A model generated the notes under the pieces. That model had not been told where the DNA came from. It ran no database searches and was given only the letters and a program-made list of their open reading frames with translations. A stretch of 64,000 nucleotides of DNA. Origin: Hirsutella rhossiliensis (lineage: Eukaryota; Ascomycota; Sordariomycetes; Hypocreales; Ophiocordycipitaceae). The stretch spans positions 1 through 64,000 of the forward strand of contig NW_025408685.1 of assembly GCF_020360975.1 (NCBI RefSeq), given 5' to 3'. Shown piece by piece: positions 48,200-59,880 of this stretch (its first letter is position 1; each line of letters opens with the position of its first letter). A program made the position numbers and the translations under genes.

Positions 48200-49480
48200 G
48201 CGTTTCGTAGTACTAGTTTTAATAGTAAGATATAAAATATTAGGTATATCCGTATTATCGTTAGTAACGAAAGTTTATAGTTAACTTTTAAAATAGTTTT
48301 CTTAACCTTAAACGGTCTAAGTTTCTTAAAATTTAATTTATTACTTAGTCGTTTTATTTTAATATTTTATTATATAAGGTAGACTATATCTCCCTCTTAA
48401 AAGATTAGTCCTTATAATCTTTTCCGATTATAGTAAGTAGATATTCGTTCTCTAATAAATTAAAGTTCTTATTATATTCCTTTATATAATTTTCGTAGCT
48501 AATCTACTTATAGTATCGCTCGTTCCGCTTATAGTCCTTATTAAGTAACCTTAAATACTTTTAGGTTATATCTATAATTAACGTATACTAGTAAGAGCTT
48601 AGTTATTTCTATAATTAAGCTATTATAAGCTAGTTATGCTATTAGTAGCTATTTAACTTAATCGTTTTATTCGTTGCTAATATAGTATCGTAAATATTAT
48701 TTAAGCGTTTAGTTAAGTCGTTCTATTTATCTATCTATTTATAGGTAATAAGCTATACTAAGCTTATATTTCGTCCTTAATTATACTATAAGAGCTTACT
48801 AAAACTTAGCTATAAATATACTTCCTTTATTAGAGATAATCTTATTTAGTAGTCTATAATTACTAATAATTATTTATAGGAATATATATACTAGCTCTTC
48901 TATATTACTTACTTCTTTATATAGTAAAAAATACCTATACTTCGTTAGTCTATTAGTAATAACGAATATACTATTATACTTAATATTAGTTATAGGTTCT
49001 TTTAATAGTAGTAGCTTTATAATATAGTCGAAAGCTATCGAATCCTATAGTTTCTTTAGTACTAGTAGCGGTTATAATTCTCTATATAGCTTATATCGTT
49101 TAGCTTTACTTTATATATAAAGTTTATATTCTTTAATAACTTATTATACTGCTTCTTTAAGCTATAAGAAGTTATATTATCGTTTAATCCGTTTTATTAT
49201 TCTTTAGATTCCTTAGTATCTATATATTAAATGTTTATATATATCTTATATAACTTTATCTTATAATTCTAATAGTATCTAGATTTTATTTTTATATATT
49301 AAGACTTCTAAATATCCTATATCGTATCTATTTAGTACTTTATATTCTTTTATCTATTTTAGGATCTTTTAGTAAGTTAAGTCGTTAGGTTATACTTTAA
49401 ATATTATATTTAGCTATTATTGCTAGTAGTTCCCGTTTTCGTTGATTTCTAGGAGCTATCCTTTTGCTATAGGTGCCCCT
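48200..49480 (-). pseudogene. Element C integrase (broken)
   Basis: Minus strand: zinc-binding remnants near 49130-49170, SIAFDYIIKLLLLKE at about 49000-49050 (first Asp), FVITNRLTKYRYF near 48935-48970, IISNKGSIFIAKF near 48835-48870 (second Asp now Asn) and IERLNxTLKRYLRYY near 48710-48755 (Glu kept). A C-terminal KLRPFKVKKTILKVNYKLSL stretch at about 48270-48330 is the GPF-type domain. I saw no clear chromodomain. Confidence 0.82.
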
Positions 49481-50950
49481 ATATCGTAGTTACTTTATCG
49501 ACTAAGGGTATTAGCTCGACCGTTTTCTATTCCTTTTCTATAGATTATTTTATAGTCGAATTCTAATAAGTATTTAGCCTATTAGATCTATCGTCCGTTT
49601 AACTATTATATCGTTATAAAATATAAGATATTCTTATAGTATATATAGACCTTAACTTTATATTTACTTTTAAGAAGGTAGTATTAAAATTCCTTAAAAG
49701 CTTAAATAATTATAAGGAATTCTTTATTATAAATAGGGTAATTAAGTTCTATGCTATATAGCTTCTTTAAGTAGAATATAATTAGTTATAGTCTTCCTTT
49801 ATTATCTTTTTATCCGATTTATACTCTTAAAGTAAAGTCTAATATATCGGTTTTAAGTTCGATTTATTATTCTAGATTAAAGGTAGTTAAGACTAGTTCT
49901 TACGTAATTATAGTCTTAATATATTCGAAAGCTTCGTTAGCTTTATCGTCCTATATAAATCCTTTTTCCTTTTTCGTTAAGTTATATAGTACTACTATAA
50001 TCTTTCTAAAATCTTTAATAAATCGTCGGTAGTAATTTATAAATCCTAGGAAACTTTATATATCCTTAACGTTCTTTAGCGTTAGCTATTCTTTAACTAA
50101 GTTAATCTTATCTTATTATATTTATATCTCTCTTAGTAAGATCGTATATCTAAGGAAGTCTACTTCCTATATATAAAACTTACTTTTCTTTAGTTTAACT
50201 AGTAACTTTATATTCTAAAGTACGCGGAGTACCTTATAAACGTATTCTTTATATTCTTCTAGGGTATCTAAGAAGATTAAGATATTATCTAGGTATACTA
50301 CTATAAAGATATCTAAGTATTTATATAGGATATTATTAATTATCTATTAGAAGGTAGCTAGTATATTTATAAGTCTAAATAGTATTACTAGATATTTAAA
50401 TAGTCTAAATTTCGTTCTAAAGGCTATTATCTATTTATATCCCCTTTTTATACGTATTAAGTTATAGGCGCCTTTAAGATTAAGGGCTATAAACTATTTT
50501 TTACTATATAGTTAATCTTATAGTTCTAATATAAGCGGTAATAGTATTCGGTCCTTTATTATAATATCGTTTAAGCGTCTATAGTCGATAACTAGTCGTA
50601 GCTTACTATTTTTCTTTAAAATAAATATAACTAGATAGCCTACTTTAAATATTAATATTTATATATATCCCTTTTATAGATTCTCGTTAAGGTAGTCGCG
50701 TAGCGTTTATAGTTACTTTTCGTTTAGGTTATAGATTTTATAGAACGTCGGCGTTATTCTATCCTTAAGATAAATTTCATAGTCCTATTAGCTATATTTA
50801 AGTAACCCTATCTTAAGTTCTTCCTTAAAGAGTTTATTATATTTCCGGTATTCCTAGGGGATATTCTTTATTCTATCTTATAGGCTTTATTCTTTCTCTT
50901 AAAAGCTAGTTTCTCTTAACTTAAGCTCTTTATTAATTTATTTGAGGTCT
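49481..50950 (-). pseudogene. Element C reverse transcriptase and RNase H (broken)
   Basis: Minus strand: DIFIVVYLDNILIF at about 50275-50318, the YLDD box with second Asp now Asn; then VDFLRYTIL and [18 protein letters not shown] near 50020-50170. RNase H reads FETDILDFTLRV near 49840-49880 and LNYPIYNKEFLIII near 49730-49770. The motifs are very typical of chromovirus and Tf1-type Pol. Confidence 0.85.
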
Positions 50951-51259
50951 TTCCTTAAAGTAGTAATAACTCTTTAGATCTTTATATTATATTATTTATT
51001 CTATTTATATCGGATGCTAGGTTATATAGCCGTGTTAGTTAGTATATAGGTCTTATTAGTTAATTTTATTATATCCGCCGGTTTAGTTACTATTTTTATT
51101 TATATCGCTAAAGCCTATAATAATTTACTTAAATAGTTATCTCTTTTATCCTATTTAATAGCTAAATTATCGTAAAATTTTACTTTCTTTTAAATTTATT
51201 AGTCCTAGAAACTTATATTTTCGTTCTAATATAGCTAGCTAGTTTTCTAGTTAATTAGT

Positions 51260-51560
51260 AGGTTGCTTTCCTATAGCTATAGAAGCCCTAATATAAGGTC
51301 GTATTCTTTAATATCTATAATATTAAAGTTAACTTATTTATTATAGCCCTAGATATTAATATCGAGGTAATTAATCTCTATATTAATAATTCTATTATTA
51401 TAGTTAAAGGCCTCTCCTTTAATATTCGTAAGTTTATATAGATCTATCTTATATCTCTATATAGGTTAGTAATAATTAACGACTTTAGGTAAAACGTAAT
51501 TACCTATCGCGCTATAATCTAAAAGTATATATATATAATATCCCGCGATTTAGATATCTA
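51260..51560 (-). pseudogene. Element C aspartic protease (broken)
   Basis: Minus strand: LLDYSAIGNYVLPKVV at about 51480-51525, a DSGATGNYV-type retropepsin site with Gly changed. EYDLILGLL, the second conserved ILG motif, is at about 51290-51320. The protease-to-RT linker is 50950-51260. Confidence 0.78.
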
Positions 51561-52599
51561 ATACTATTTAGTCGCTATAGCTTACTATTACTATATATAA
51601 GGTCCTTAGATCTTATTATATTATGCTAGTCTATAGCCCTTTTATAGATAGCGTACCTTATTTTTTGCTTAGTCCTTATTTATTTTATTTAGGTATTCTT
51701 CTTTAATTTATTATTAATATCGTTTCTTTATATTTTTATCGCGTAGTATTATATTAGGGCTTAAGAGACTAATTTCTTATAGCTAATCGAAGATTTCTTA
51801 TTTCTTAACGCTATATCGTTTATATTATACTACTTTATAGTTAATTACATACTATACTTTATAATTCTATTTATTTTTATACTAAAGGTTAAGTTTTCGT
51901 TTAGCGTCTTTTTATTTTTTATATAGTATTTCTATATCGATTCTTCTTTAGTCGAATATAGCTTATAGCTTTTATACGTATTATTAGTAATCTTTTAGTA
52001 TACCGTTATATCGTTTATACTATACTTATACTTTTTCGTATTTATAAATTTTATAGTTTAGGTATATATATTCGTTATAATCTTCTTTATTATATTTAAC
52101 TTATTATATAAGTCTTTAAAAGATTAAGGGTTTAGATATCTTAAAGCAAGTAGCGTTATACTATTCTTTTATTTTAGCGTATTTATAGATTTTATATATC
52201 TCTAAAAGATATCTCGTTAATAAACCGTAATTATCGCGGTATTTAAGTAGCGTACCGTAATTAGGTTTTAATAATATAACTTAGTCGTTTAGGTAGCGTT
52301 AATCGATTTTCTAGTAGTCTAGTTCTATACTTAAGTAGGGTTTTAAAAGTACTTATCCTTCGAACCTAACTAAGAAGGCGTCGTATCGTGCCTTTATTTA
52401 AAAGTATATTATATAATCTAAGTAAACGTATAATATCTATAAAATATACTTATAGTACTTATAAGTAAGTAGTATTTATAGATCGTCTTTAAATTCTCTT
52501 TATAGTTACTATTCTCGTTATAGAGCTATAAAGGTATCGACTACGGCGATAGCTATAGCGTAGTCTCCTCCGTATAGTGCTAGTTAATATCGAATTAAT

Positions 52600-54130
52600 A
52601 TAGCTTATTAGTTTTCTATAAGAATTTAAAGCGTTTATTAGGTTCTAATTTTAAGTATTTCTTTAAATTCTTCGAAGTATAGAGCGTGTTCTCTAGTTAT
52701 AGCATTCTCCTTTAGTAGCGAGGGTAGTAGTACGAGTTTATTCTTATCTTCTATTTCTCTAGGTATTTCTTATTCTTTAGAGCTTATATCGTCGACACTT
52801 CGTTATTCCTCCTTAGGTTATTATCTAAGTTTTATAAGTATAAGGGTTACGTCTATATCTTCTTTATTATATTATTTATAGACTACCTATCGTTATTATT
52901 AATTTTTATTTTATATATCTTCCTAAAATCGTTTGCTATTCTTCTTAATCTAGTCTTAGGAGACTCCTTTAAGATAAGGGTATTCTAGTTCTATAAATTT
53001 AACTTATTTCTATATTTTAGGATCCCTTTATTATATTATTATAAGGGTTTTCTTTAATAGCTATAGGAACTATTTAGTACTATTCTTATCGCTTAAGTAT
53101 ACTATATATTTATCGTCGTAGTATATAGTCTAACTAAGGAGTTTATACTTTAGTTCTTATCTATTAATAGCGTTTAGGTATTTCTTACTTTCTAGGGCTA
53201 GTACTTAGTAGGTTTTCTTCTCCTTACGAGGTTATCTATATTCTTTAGAGTAATATCTAAGTTTCCTATAGTTAAAATACTTTCCTTTACTTTTCTATAT
53301 TATATCTAGATCTATCCTACCTAGGTTAGTTATATAGGCGTAGGCAATAGGAGTTTCGCGCTTCTTCTTATAATTAGCGCGTTAGTTAAAGTTATTTCTA
53401 TAAGAAGGGTTCTAGTTTCCTCTTCATTATTTCTTTTCTTAGTATCGCGTATACTATCTATCGTCGATTTATACTACTATAGTAATATAGTCCGAGAGGT
53501 TATTAGGTCGATTTTCCTTATAAAGCTTATCCTTAACTTCTTTTTTAAGCCTATTATAGAATCGTAATATAAGGGGTTCGTCGTCTTAATTAAGCTTTAA
53601 GGTAACTTAATAGAACTTCGTAGTATAATCTAATACTAAGATCCTTTATCGGAGTTCTCGAAGTTTTTATTTAGCTTCTTATTCCTCGTTAGTTATTCTA
53701 AATACCTTTATAATAGCTTCTTCGAATCCTTAGAAACTAGTAAAGACTTTATCTATTTTATTATCGTATCGCGCTAGTTAGTTATCGAGAAAGTCCCTTA
53801 TAATAAGTCTAAATTAGGTAAGTACTATTCTAGATAAATAATTTCCTACGTAGAGTACCTTTTCGACTAGGTCTAAGAGTTTAGTAGGGTAAAACTAGTA
53901 GTAGGCTTTAAGTTAGGTAATAAAGTCTTAAAGCGTGCTATAAGTACTATCGAATAGTCCTAGCTATTTTAGTTTAACTACTTCTCTAAGGTCCTTAACT
54001 TATCTATTACCTCCTTCGTTCTTAAGTAACTATACCTTATATCGAAGGGTAATAATCTCGCGTATTATATCCTAAGGCGATATAGTAGCTCTAGAGTTAG
54101 TTAATCTAGCTTACTATATAGGTATATTAA
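52600..54130 (-). pseudogene. Element C Gag (broken)
   Basis: Minus strand from about 53960 leftward reads FDSTYSTL-like, LKAYYxFYPTKLLDLVEKVL, FRLIIRDFLDN, FTSF, EEAIIKVFRITNEE and ILDYTTKFYxVTLKLN-like sequence. This matches the Retrotrans_gag fold of Tf1-type elements. The segment 52600-53250 is Ser/Arg/Thr-rich and decayed. The N-terminus is near 54100, close to the 5' LTR. Confidence 0.78.
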
Positions 54131-54186
54131 TAGTTACGATATTACTTAAAGTAACGCGGTATTATACTAAATAAGAGCTTTTAACG

Positions 54187-54650
54187 TATAACGACCGGTA
54201 TTATTCCTAAGGGATAAACCTATCGAGGGGTTTATATTAGTAAATATAATAGGGCGTGATCTAAGTAATAAGAAGTATATTACGTTAGTAATAAGTTAGA
54301 GGTTATAGACCGTAGACTATAACTAGGTAATTAGAATTAAAGATAGAATTATAATAAAGATCTATATTAAAAGCTATCGAGCTATCTATTTAAAGGAGTA
54401 TTCCGTTCCTTCCTTATATATCTCGAGAGCTTCCCTAGATCGCTAAGAGTACTTAGTAATCCCGTTACCTAGGAGCGCTAGGGCGCTAGAGCGATCCTAC
54501 GATCTAGCCGTAGAGTATTAAAGCGCTAGAGTAACCCGTCGCTCTAAACTTAATTAGCCCGTTAGTCCGTTTAATATTCCTTGCTCCTTATATTATATAT
54601 CCTCGTAATATATACTAGTCCCCGCGGTTCGCTAGACCGTGGTCGTAATA
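54187..54650 (-). repeat. Element C 5' LTR
   Basis: 464 bp, followed by ATATC (54651-54655) and the resumed ORF-Y of element A. Confidence 0.92.
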
Positions 54651-56362
54651 ATATCCTCTAAGTCCCTTATAACTTTACCTATATACTAGTCCCTTATACC
54701 GCTTAGTAGGAAGGGTAGGAATATAGCTACTTAGCCTTAATAATAATTTAATACTAGGTTAAAGGTATAGTCGGGCTATGCCTTAAGATAATTAAGTAGT
54801 AATACTTAAAGGTTAAAGTAATTCTAAAGTAAAGGTATAAGGTAATATAAGAAGCCCTATAAATAGATAAAATCTTATACTAAGACTAGTATTTCTTTAA
54901 GCTAGATAAGAGGATAAGTATAAAAGGCTATATTAATAGGCTAATATATAGAATCTAAGCTATCGCGGTAAATAAACTTAATTATATATAAGCGATATTA
55001 TAGGGTAGCGGAGTTTCCTAGTAGTTTAATAGTAAGGTTAAACGACTATAAAGGATACTATTTAATTAGGGTTTAATAACTTTTAGCGGAGTCTTTCCTA
55101 TAAGGATTCCTAGGTATAAACGGATTTACTAATATAACTATATTATTCTAAGAGATTAAGAAGAATAAGACCTCTAAAAGGTCCTAGAGGTAGTTAACCT
55201 TTAAGTTAGGCCTAGCGGATAGAAACTACCGCTTTAAAAAGACATAGAACTAGCTTATATAGTAAGGAGGGCGAGAAAAGAGCTAACTATGCTAGCTACC
55301 CTTATAAAGTAACCTAACCTAATTACTTAAGCTATACGCGGTTTCTTTATAAGACTCCTCCCTAAAAAGACCCCTAACTATCTAATCGCGCTAATAGGGA
55401 TTAAGAATAAGCCTAGACCTTCGTTACCTTAAGCGTTAACTAAATTAAGCTCCTTATCTAAACTAAGTAGCCTTTCCTTAAGTAACCTTAAGATAGGATC
55501 CCTACCTTAGAATCTATAAAGGAGAGAGCTAAGCGCCCTTACTAGTCCCTTTATCTATATAGAAACAACGCCTTTATTTTCCCCCTTAGATATATAGCTA
55601 ATTAGGCCTACTCCTCGCCCGCTACTAACGATCCTTTTAAATATATAAAGGAGTAAAAGACTTATAACCGTACCCCCGCCGATAGCCCGATAAGAAGCTA
55701 GTAGGGAAGAAAGGTAGATAGCGCGGCTACTAACTCGCCCTAGGACTCCGAAATTACTAAGCGCTTAGTTAATTACCTTAAGGCCGAAGACTCTAGTAAC
55801 GCCTACGGCGCGCCCTATTACTCCCTAGAAATAAAGTATAGTAATAGCCTCTCTAGCTATAGTCCCTATAAGGTTTATACTAGGCTTTAAACCCTCCTAG
55901 GTTAAAGGAGTTAAAAACCTAGGAATATATTAAAACTACCGCTAAGATATTAACGACTATAATTCTATATATTTATATAGGACTACTAGTAACGCGATAA
56001 CGACTAGTCTACGAGACTCTATAGCTTATTTAATCTAGCTATACTTAAAGCTATAGACTAGTAAATATACTAATTACTTTATTTCCTTAACGCCCTTAGG
56101 AATAATAAGCGCGAATACTTAAGAGCGTATATAAGGGGTAGTAGATAATTATCTAAAAAAGGAAGTACGCGAGTAAAAATAGGAAAGAGTTAAATAAGTA
56201 GCTTATAAGTAAAAGGAGGAATAAATAACGTAAAGGGAAGGGATTATAGTAAAGGAGAAAAGTTCCGTGTATAGTTTATTTACTTACTTACGTACTTAGG
56301 AAGAGAGCCTTACCTATTATTATCGCGCTTTTTCCGTTAGTATCTTAGGTCGGAAAGTCGCT

Positions 56363-56371
56363 AGGGAGGAG
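56363..56371 (+). other. Element A polypurine tract
   Basis: agggaggag directly before the 3' LTR, identical to 30375-30383 in B. Confidence 0.8.
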
Positions 56372-56752
56372 TTTAATAGGTAAGATCGTACCCCTATAGA
56401 TATTAGCCCGTTAAAGGGATAAGACCCTTAGCGCCCCCCCCCCCTTCTTACCTACTTCGAAGTATACTTAAAGGCTTTATAAAGACCTTAATTATTTAAT
56501 TAGGTATCTTCCTTAATTATAGTTAATTTAAATTTTTATTTTTCCCCTTTAAAGTAAAGGCCGCTAGTTACGCGACTTTAGTAGAGATAAAGAAGCATAG
56601 AGTAAAGAAATCTCTAAGACTTATATCTATAACCTAAGGCCCTTAGAGCTATATATAGGACCGATAATTAGATAATTGCATAGTTAATTACTTTGCTAAT
56701 CCTTAGCTATATACTACGCGTGCTTTAGGTATATACCCTCGTCCCTATTAAA
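56372..56752 (+). repeat. Element A 3' LTR
   Basis: 381 bp, tttaataggtaag to ccctattaaa, with 11 C at 56434-56444 as in the 5' LTR 40 kb away; followed by GTAG (56753-56756). Confidence 0.9.
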
Positions 56753-56944
56753 GTAGCACCGTGCTATACTAAAGGAAGGGTATTATATAATAGTCTTTAA
56801 CTATTATAGGTTATAGGCTTAGGCTATAGCCTAAGCTATATAGTTATATATAAAGGGCTAGATCCTATATATATATATATAAGCTAGCTATATATAAAAG
56901 AGCTTTATATAGCTTATTAATACTATTTTATAGATAGTACCTAT
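56753..56944. other. Short unclassified spacer with a palindrome
   Basis: Pre-insertion DNA between element A and chromo-2. It holds a near-perfect 29-base palindrome at 56812-56840 (arms tataggcttaggc / gcctaagctata) and a TA run near 56865-56881. No gene. Confidence 0.45.
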
Positions 56945-57201
56945 TATAAGAGCGCTATTAAGAGGTATAAGCTAATAAAGTACTTAGGTATATAGTACTA
57001 ATATATTAGTAGGGTATTAGTAAGGAATTATACCTACCCTACTTATATATTATAAACTACTTACTATTTTAATAAAAGAAGAAAAACCCCTCTTCTTATA
57101 AGCTTTAGTCTTATAATAAGGAGAATATAATATATATAGCGTAGTACCTCTAGCTATCTCTACTACCTAACTAATTATACTATAATATATATTCCTTTAT
57201 A
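56945..57201 (+). repeat. chromo-2 5' LTR
   Basis: 257 bp, the reverse complement of 17400-17656 and 36712-36968; starts tataagagcgct, ends ttcctttata. Confidence 0.92.
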
Positions 57202-57240
57202 ATTTCTAAAGCTTCCCTTTTTAGTTACTTAGTAAAGATA

Positions 57241-57936
57241 ATATAAGAATATACCCTTATATTCCTATTTTACTATTATAAAGAAATAATAGGTATAAGG
57301 AGGCTCTATAAAATAAGCTAGTAAAAGGAGGCTCTATAATATAGTCTAAGGGAATAACCCTTAAAGATAAAGACCTTTACTAGATATCTATACCTTCCTT
57401 TAGGAAAGGCGGGTTAAGATAAGCCTATCCTAATAATATAAAATATATATAAAATGCATAAGTTAATTACGAGTAGACCGGATACCCTATTACCTATTTT
57501 AGCCTAGCGGTTCTAAAGATATCCGCGATATAAGAATAGGTAGGGCAAAGAATATTCTAGTTAAATCTACTACTTATACTAAAACCTATAGTCTTACGTT
57601 AACTATTACGTTATAATTAAATTACCTACTAAGTTAGGAAGATATACTATAGATAGAGCTTTTTAAGCACTATAGAATATACTAGAAAGCTAACTAATTA
57701 GTCTACTAGTAAGCGAGTAATAGTCTATAAAAGATAAAGGATTTCCCTAGGAATAGTAAATAGAATAAGTAAGTTTATAAGTATCCTTTATAACGCTATT
57801 CTTTTAATATATTATTTAGCTTTTTATATTCTCGTTATAAATTCTAAACGAAATCCTACCTTATACTCCTTTAATAGATCTTTCCGCTTACGTTATCGAT
57901 TACTTAATTCTATACTTATTACTTATACCTTCTTAT
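57241..57936 (+). repeat. Orphan LTR-like repeat R, copy 2
   Basis: 696 bp, inserted in chromo-2 and flanked by AGATA (57236-57240 and 57937-57941). The site is empty in chromo-1 (36673-36677, other strand). No coding content. The 5-bp duplication and length suit a solo LTR. Copy 1 is at 3321-4003. Confidence 0.82.
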
Positions 57937-57941
57937 AGATA

Positions 57942-59270
57942 GCTACTTAGAGAAGACTATATAATACTCCTATAGCGTAATATAGTAGTTAACTAGTTAA
58001 GGCCTCTTTATTATATATATTAAGTATCTACTTAAGAGATAAAGAATAAAAAGATATATCCTTAAAATAGACCCTTACTATAGATAGCGTTATAACTATA
58101 TTAAAGATATTGCTACCTATAAGCGTAAGATAACCGTTTTATAAGGAAAAGCTTATAGCTCTATAAGCGTAGGTTAAGGAGCTAGAAGAGACGAAACGCC
58201 TATAAGATCGCGTTATATAATTAAAGGAGGAAATTGCTAAATGCGCTAGTACTATTACTATTTATTTAAGAAAGCATTAATAGTCCTACTCCCTTAAATT
58301 AAACGGTAGTTATATAGGTAAGGTTAAGATTAAAAATATCGCTTAATTATCTTAACCTATTAATATATAGAAACGTTTAAACTAAACTTACGATTTAAAG
58401 GACGCTTTTAAGGTAGCGCTTAAATATTTTTATCGCGATAAAATAAAGATCCTTTATATAGTAGATTATATATATAGCGACTATAAAGCGAGATAGCGCT
58501 AATACCTTAAAGAATAAACGCTAATTAACTAAACTAAATATAGTATAGATTAAGTATACTTTAAAGAATAAATACTTATCTTAATTAAGGATACTATAAA
58601 TAAGGAGATATTATTAGTAATATAATTAAAGGAGGCTTACTAATAAGAAGGCTAGTCCTCCTTAAAGTTTAGCTTATACCTTAACTCCTTAAAGAGGTAT
58701 TTTAAACGCTTATTAAAAAAAGCGCGTACTCTTATATTTTTTACTAAGTTAGAGCTATAACTTTAAAACTAAATTAACCTCTACTTAATACTTATTTATA
58801 CCTATTAATAAGAAGAGCTTATATAAGTCGCTTAAAGATATTAAGATACTACTACTAATAAAAGGCGATATACTAATACTACTTTTACCTTTAAAGGAAC
58901 TAAGAATAGAAATAGTACTATACCTTAAGGTAGTATATATAAGGAAAGAAATTAAAGAGGCCGATAAGCTAGGCTAAATTATTAAGGAAATACTATTAAT
59001 TTAACTAATAACTAATAAGCTAGTAATATACTTACTAAGGGCTAAACTAAGGGACGTTATTAAGAAAGAGGATCTTTTACTTAATTAGGAATTATATATT
59101 TCTAATATAATAAGCTAGGATACCTATCTATAAAATATACTAACTCTTTAAAGGTAGAAACCTTAGTAAAAACTCTTAAACTTAATACTATAAAATAAGG
59201 AAAAGGTAAGATATTAAGGTAAACGCCTTTTTTTTAGTAAACTTAATACTTATAAGATAGTTACTTAAAA
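57942..59270 (+). pseudogene. chromo-2 Gag (broken)
   Basis: Plus-strand counterpart of chromo-1 35481-36660. Lys/Leu-rich helical stretches near 58400-58950, such as the region encoding LYKSLKDIKILL-like sequence at about 58815-58860. Heavily interrupted by TAA. No reliable zinc knuckle. Confidence 0.6.
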
Positions 59271-59880
59271 CTCCTATAATAATATTAAGGCGAAACCCTA
59301 TTAAAGTCCCTATATACTTAGATACTTATAGTACTATTAACCTTATAGATATATATTTTACTTAATAGTAAGGATTACTATAAGTAGCGCTATTATACCT
59401 TAAGTTATTAAGGCTTAATAATAATAAGGTAAAGGAGTATTAAGTATAGTTAGTACCGCTTTAAATAATAGATATAAGAGGTACTAAAAAGATAATTACT
59501 TATTTCTATATTAGTACTAATAAGTTAACGCTAAACGATTAAGTATTAATCTTTTTATTAGTTACTACTTTAAAGGATAAACGTATTTATATTATCTTAT
59601 AAAAATAATAGTAATAGTTTAAGTATTAACTAAGTAGTAAAACCTTATAGAACCTTTATAGATTCCTTTAAAAATATAAGAATAAAGTAAAGGTATATAT
59701 AATAGCGCTTAACCTTAAGCTAATCTTACTACTAAATAAAGATAAAGATAAAGGGTTTCTATAAGAAAAATAAGCTAAAATCCTATTAACTTTTTACTAG
59801 TTTAAAGATACTTTCTTAGCTAATAAATCTAACTTACTATTAGCTAAAAAAGAAATAGATTACTTAATTAATTTAATCCT
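59271..59880 (+). pseudogene. chromo-2 aspartic protease and linker (broken)
   Basis: Plus strand reads KVPIYLDTYSTINLIDIYF at about 59301-59357, a retropepsin-like active site, then a linker with ALNLKLILLLNKDKDKGFL (about 59703-59760) leading into reverse transcriptase. Confidence 0.68.

Larger units (their letters stand above)
46808..54650 (-). mobile_element. Element C: 7.8-kb Ty3/gypsy element inserted in A ORF-Y
   Basis: Two 464-bp LTRs flanked by ATATC (46803-46807 and 54651-54655). The empty site is in B at 28834-28838. LTR tips tataacgacc...ggtcgtaata fit ancestral TGTAACGACC...GGTCGTAACA. The minus strand reads gag, protease, reverse transcriptase, RNase H and integrase from right to left, and a short plus-strand ORF lies beside the 3' (left) LTR. 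Pol resembles Tf1/chromovirus-type elements. Dead by RIP. Confidence 0.92.
45986..56371 (+). pseudogene. Element A sense accessory ORF-Y, split by element C
   Basis: Part 1 is 45986-46807 and part 2 is 54656-56371, with C between. Start ATA at 45986 (ancestral ATG). Part 1 includes the 389 bp missing from B, with VKGSKGRFYIKDKEKFIN, IIYKGVKKINGFTRNRAY and KKGRYAKLYTFL visible. Part 2 covers the Ser/Leu-rich middle and the Arg/Glu-rich C-terminus and has 170 bp (55777-55946) that B lacks. The frame ends at the 3' LTR. Function unknown. It stands after integrase, where some retroelements carry an envelope gene, but nothing envelope-like is visible. Confidence 0.6.
16777..56752 (+). mobile_element. 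Element A: outer 12.5-kb Ty3/gypsy element split by two nested insertions
   Basis: Its LTRs lie 40 kb apart and share a GTAG duplication (16773-16776 and 56753-56756). Both LTRs carry the same run of 11 C, which the LTRs of sister copy B lack. Chromo-1 (with B inside it) fills 17400-36968 and element C fills 46808-54650. Without these and one copy of each duplication it measures about 12.55 kb. Order: LTR, leader, gag, protease, reverse transcriptase, RNase H, integrase, antisense ORF, divergent leader, sense accessory ORF, polypurine tract, LTR. It is very large for a fungal gypsy element. It is heavily RIP-mutated and more CpG-depleted than B. Confidence 0.9.

Noticed and set aside
45986..56371. 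ORF-Y as an envelope gene (retrovirus-like third ORF)
   Set aside because: Position fits, but no signal peptide, cysteine-rich ectodomain or transmembrane anchor is visible. The C-terminus is Arg/Glu-rich and soluble-looking.
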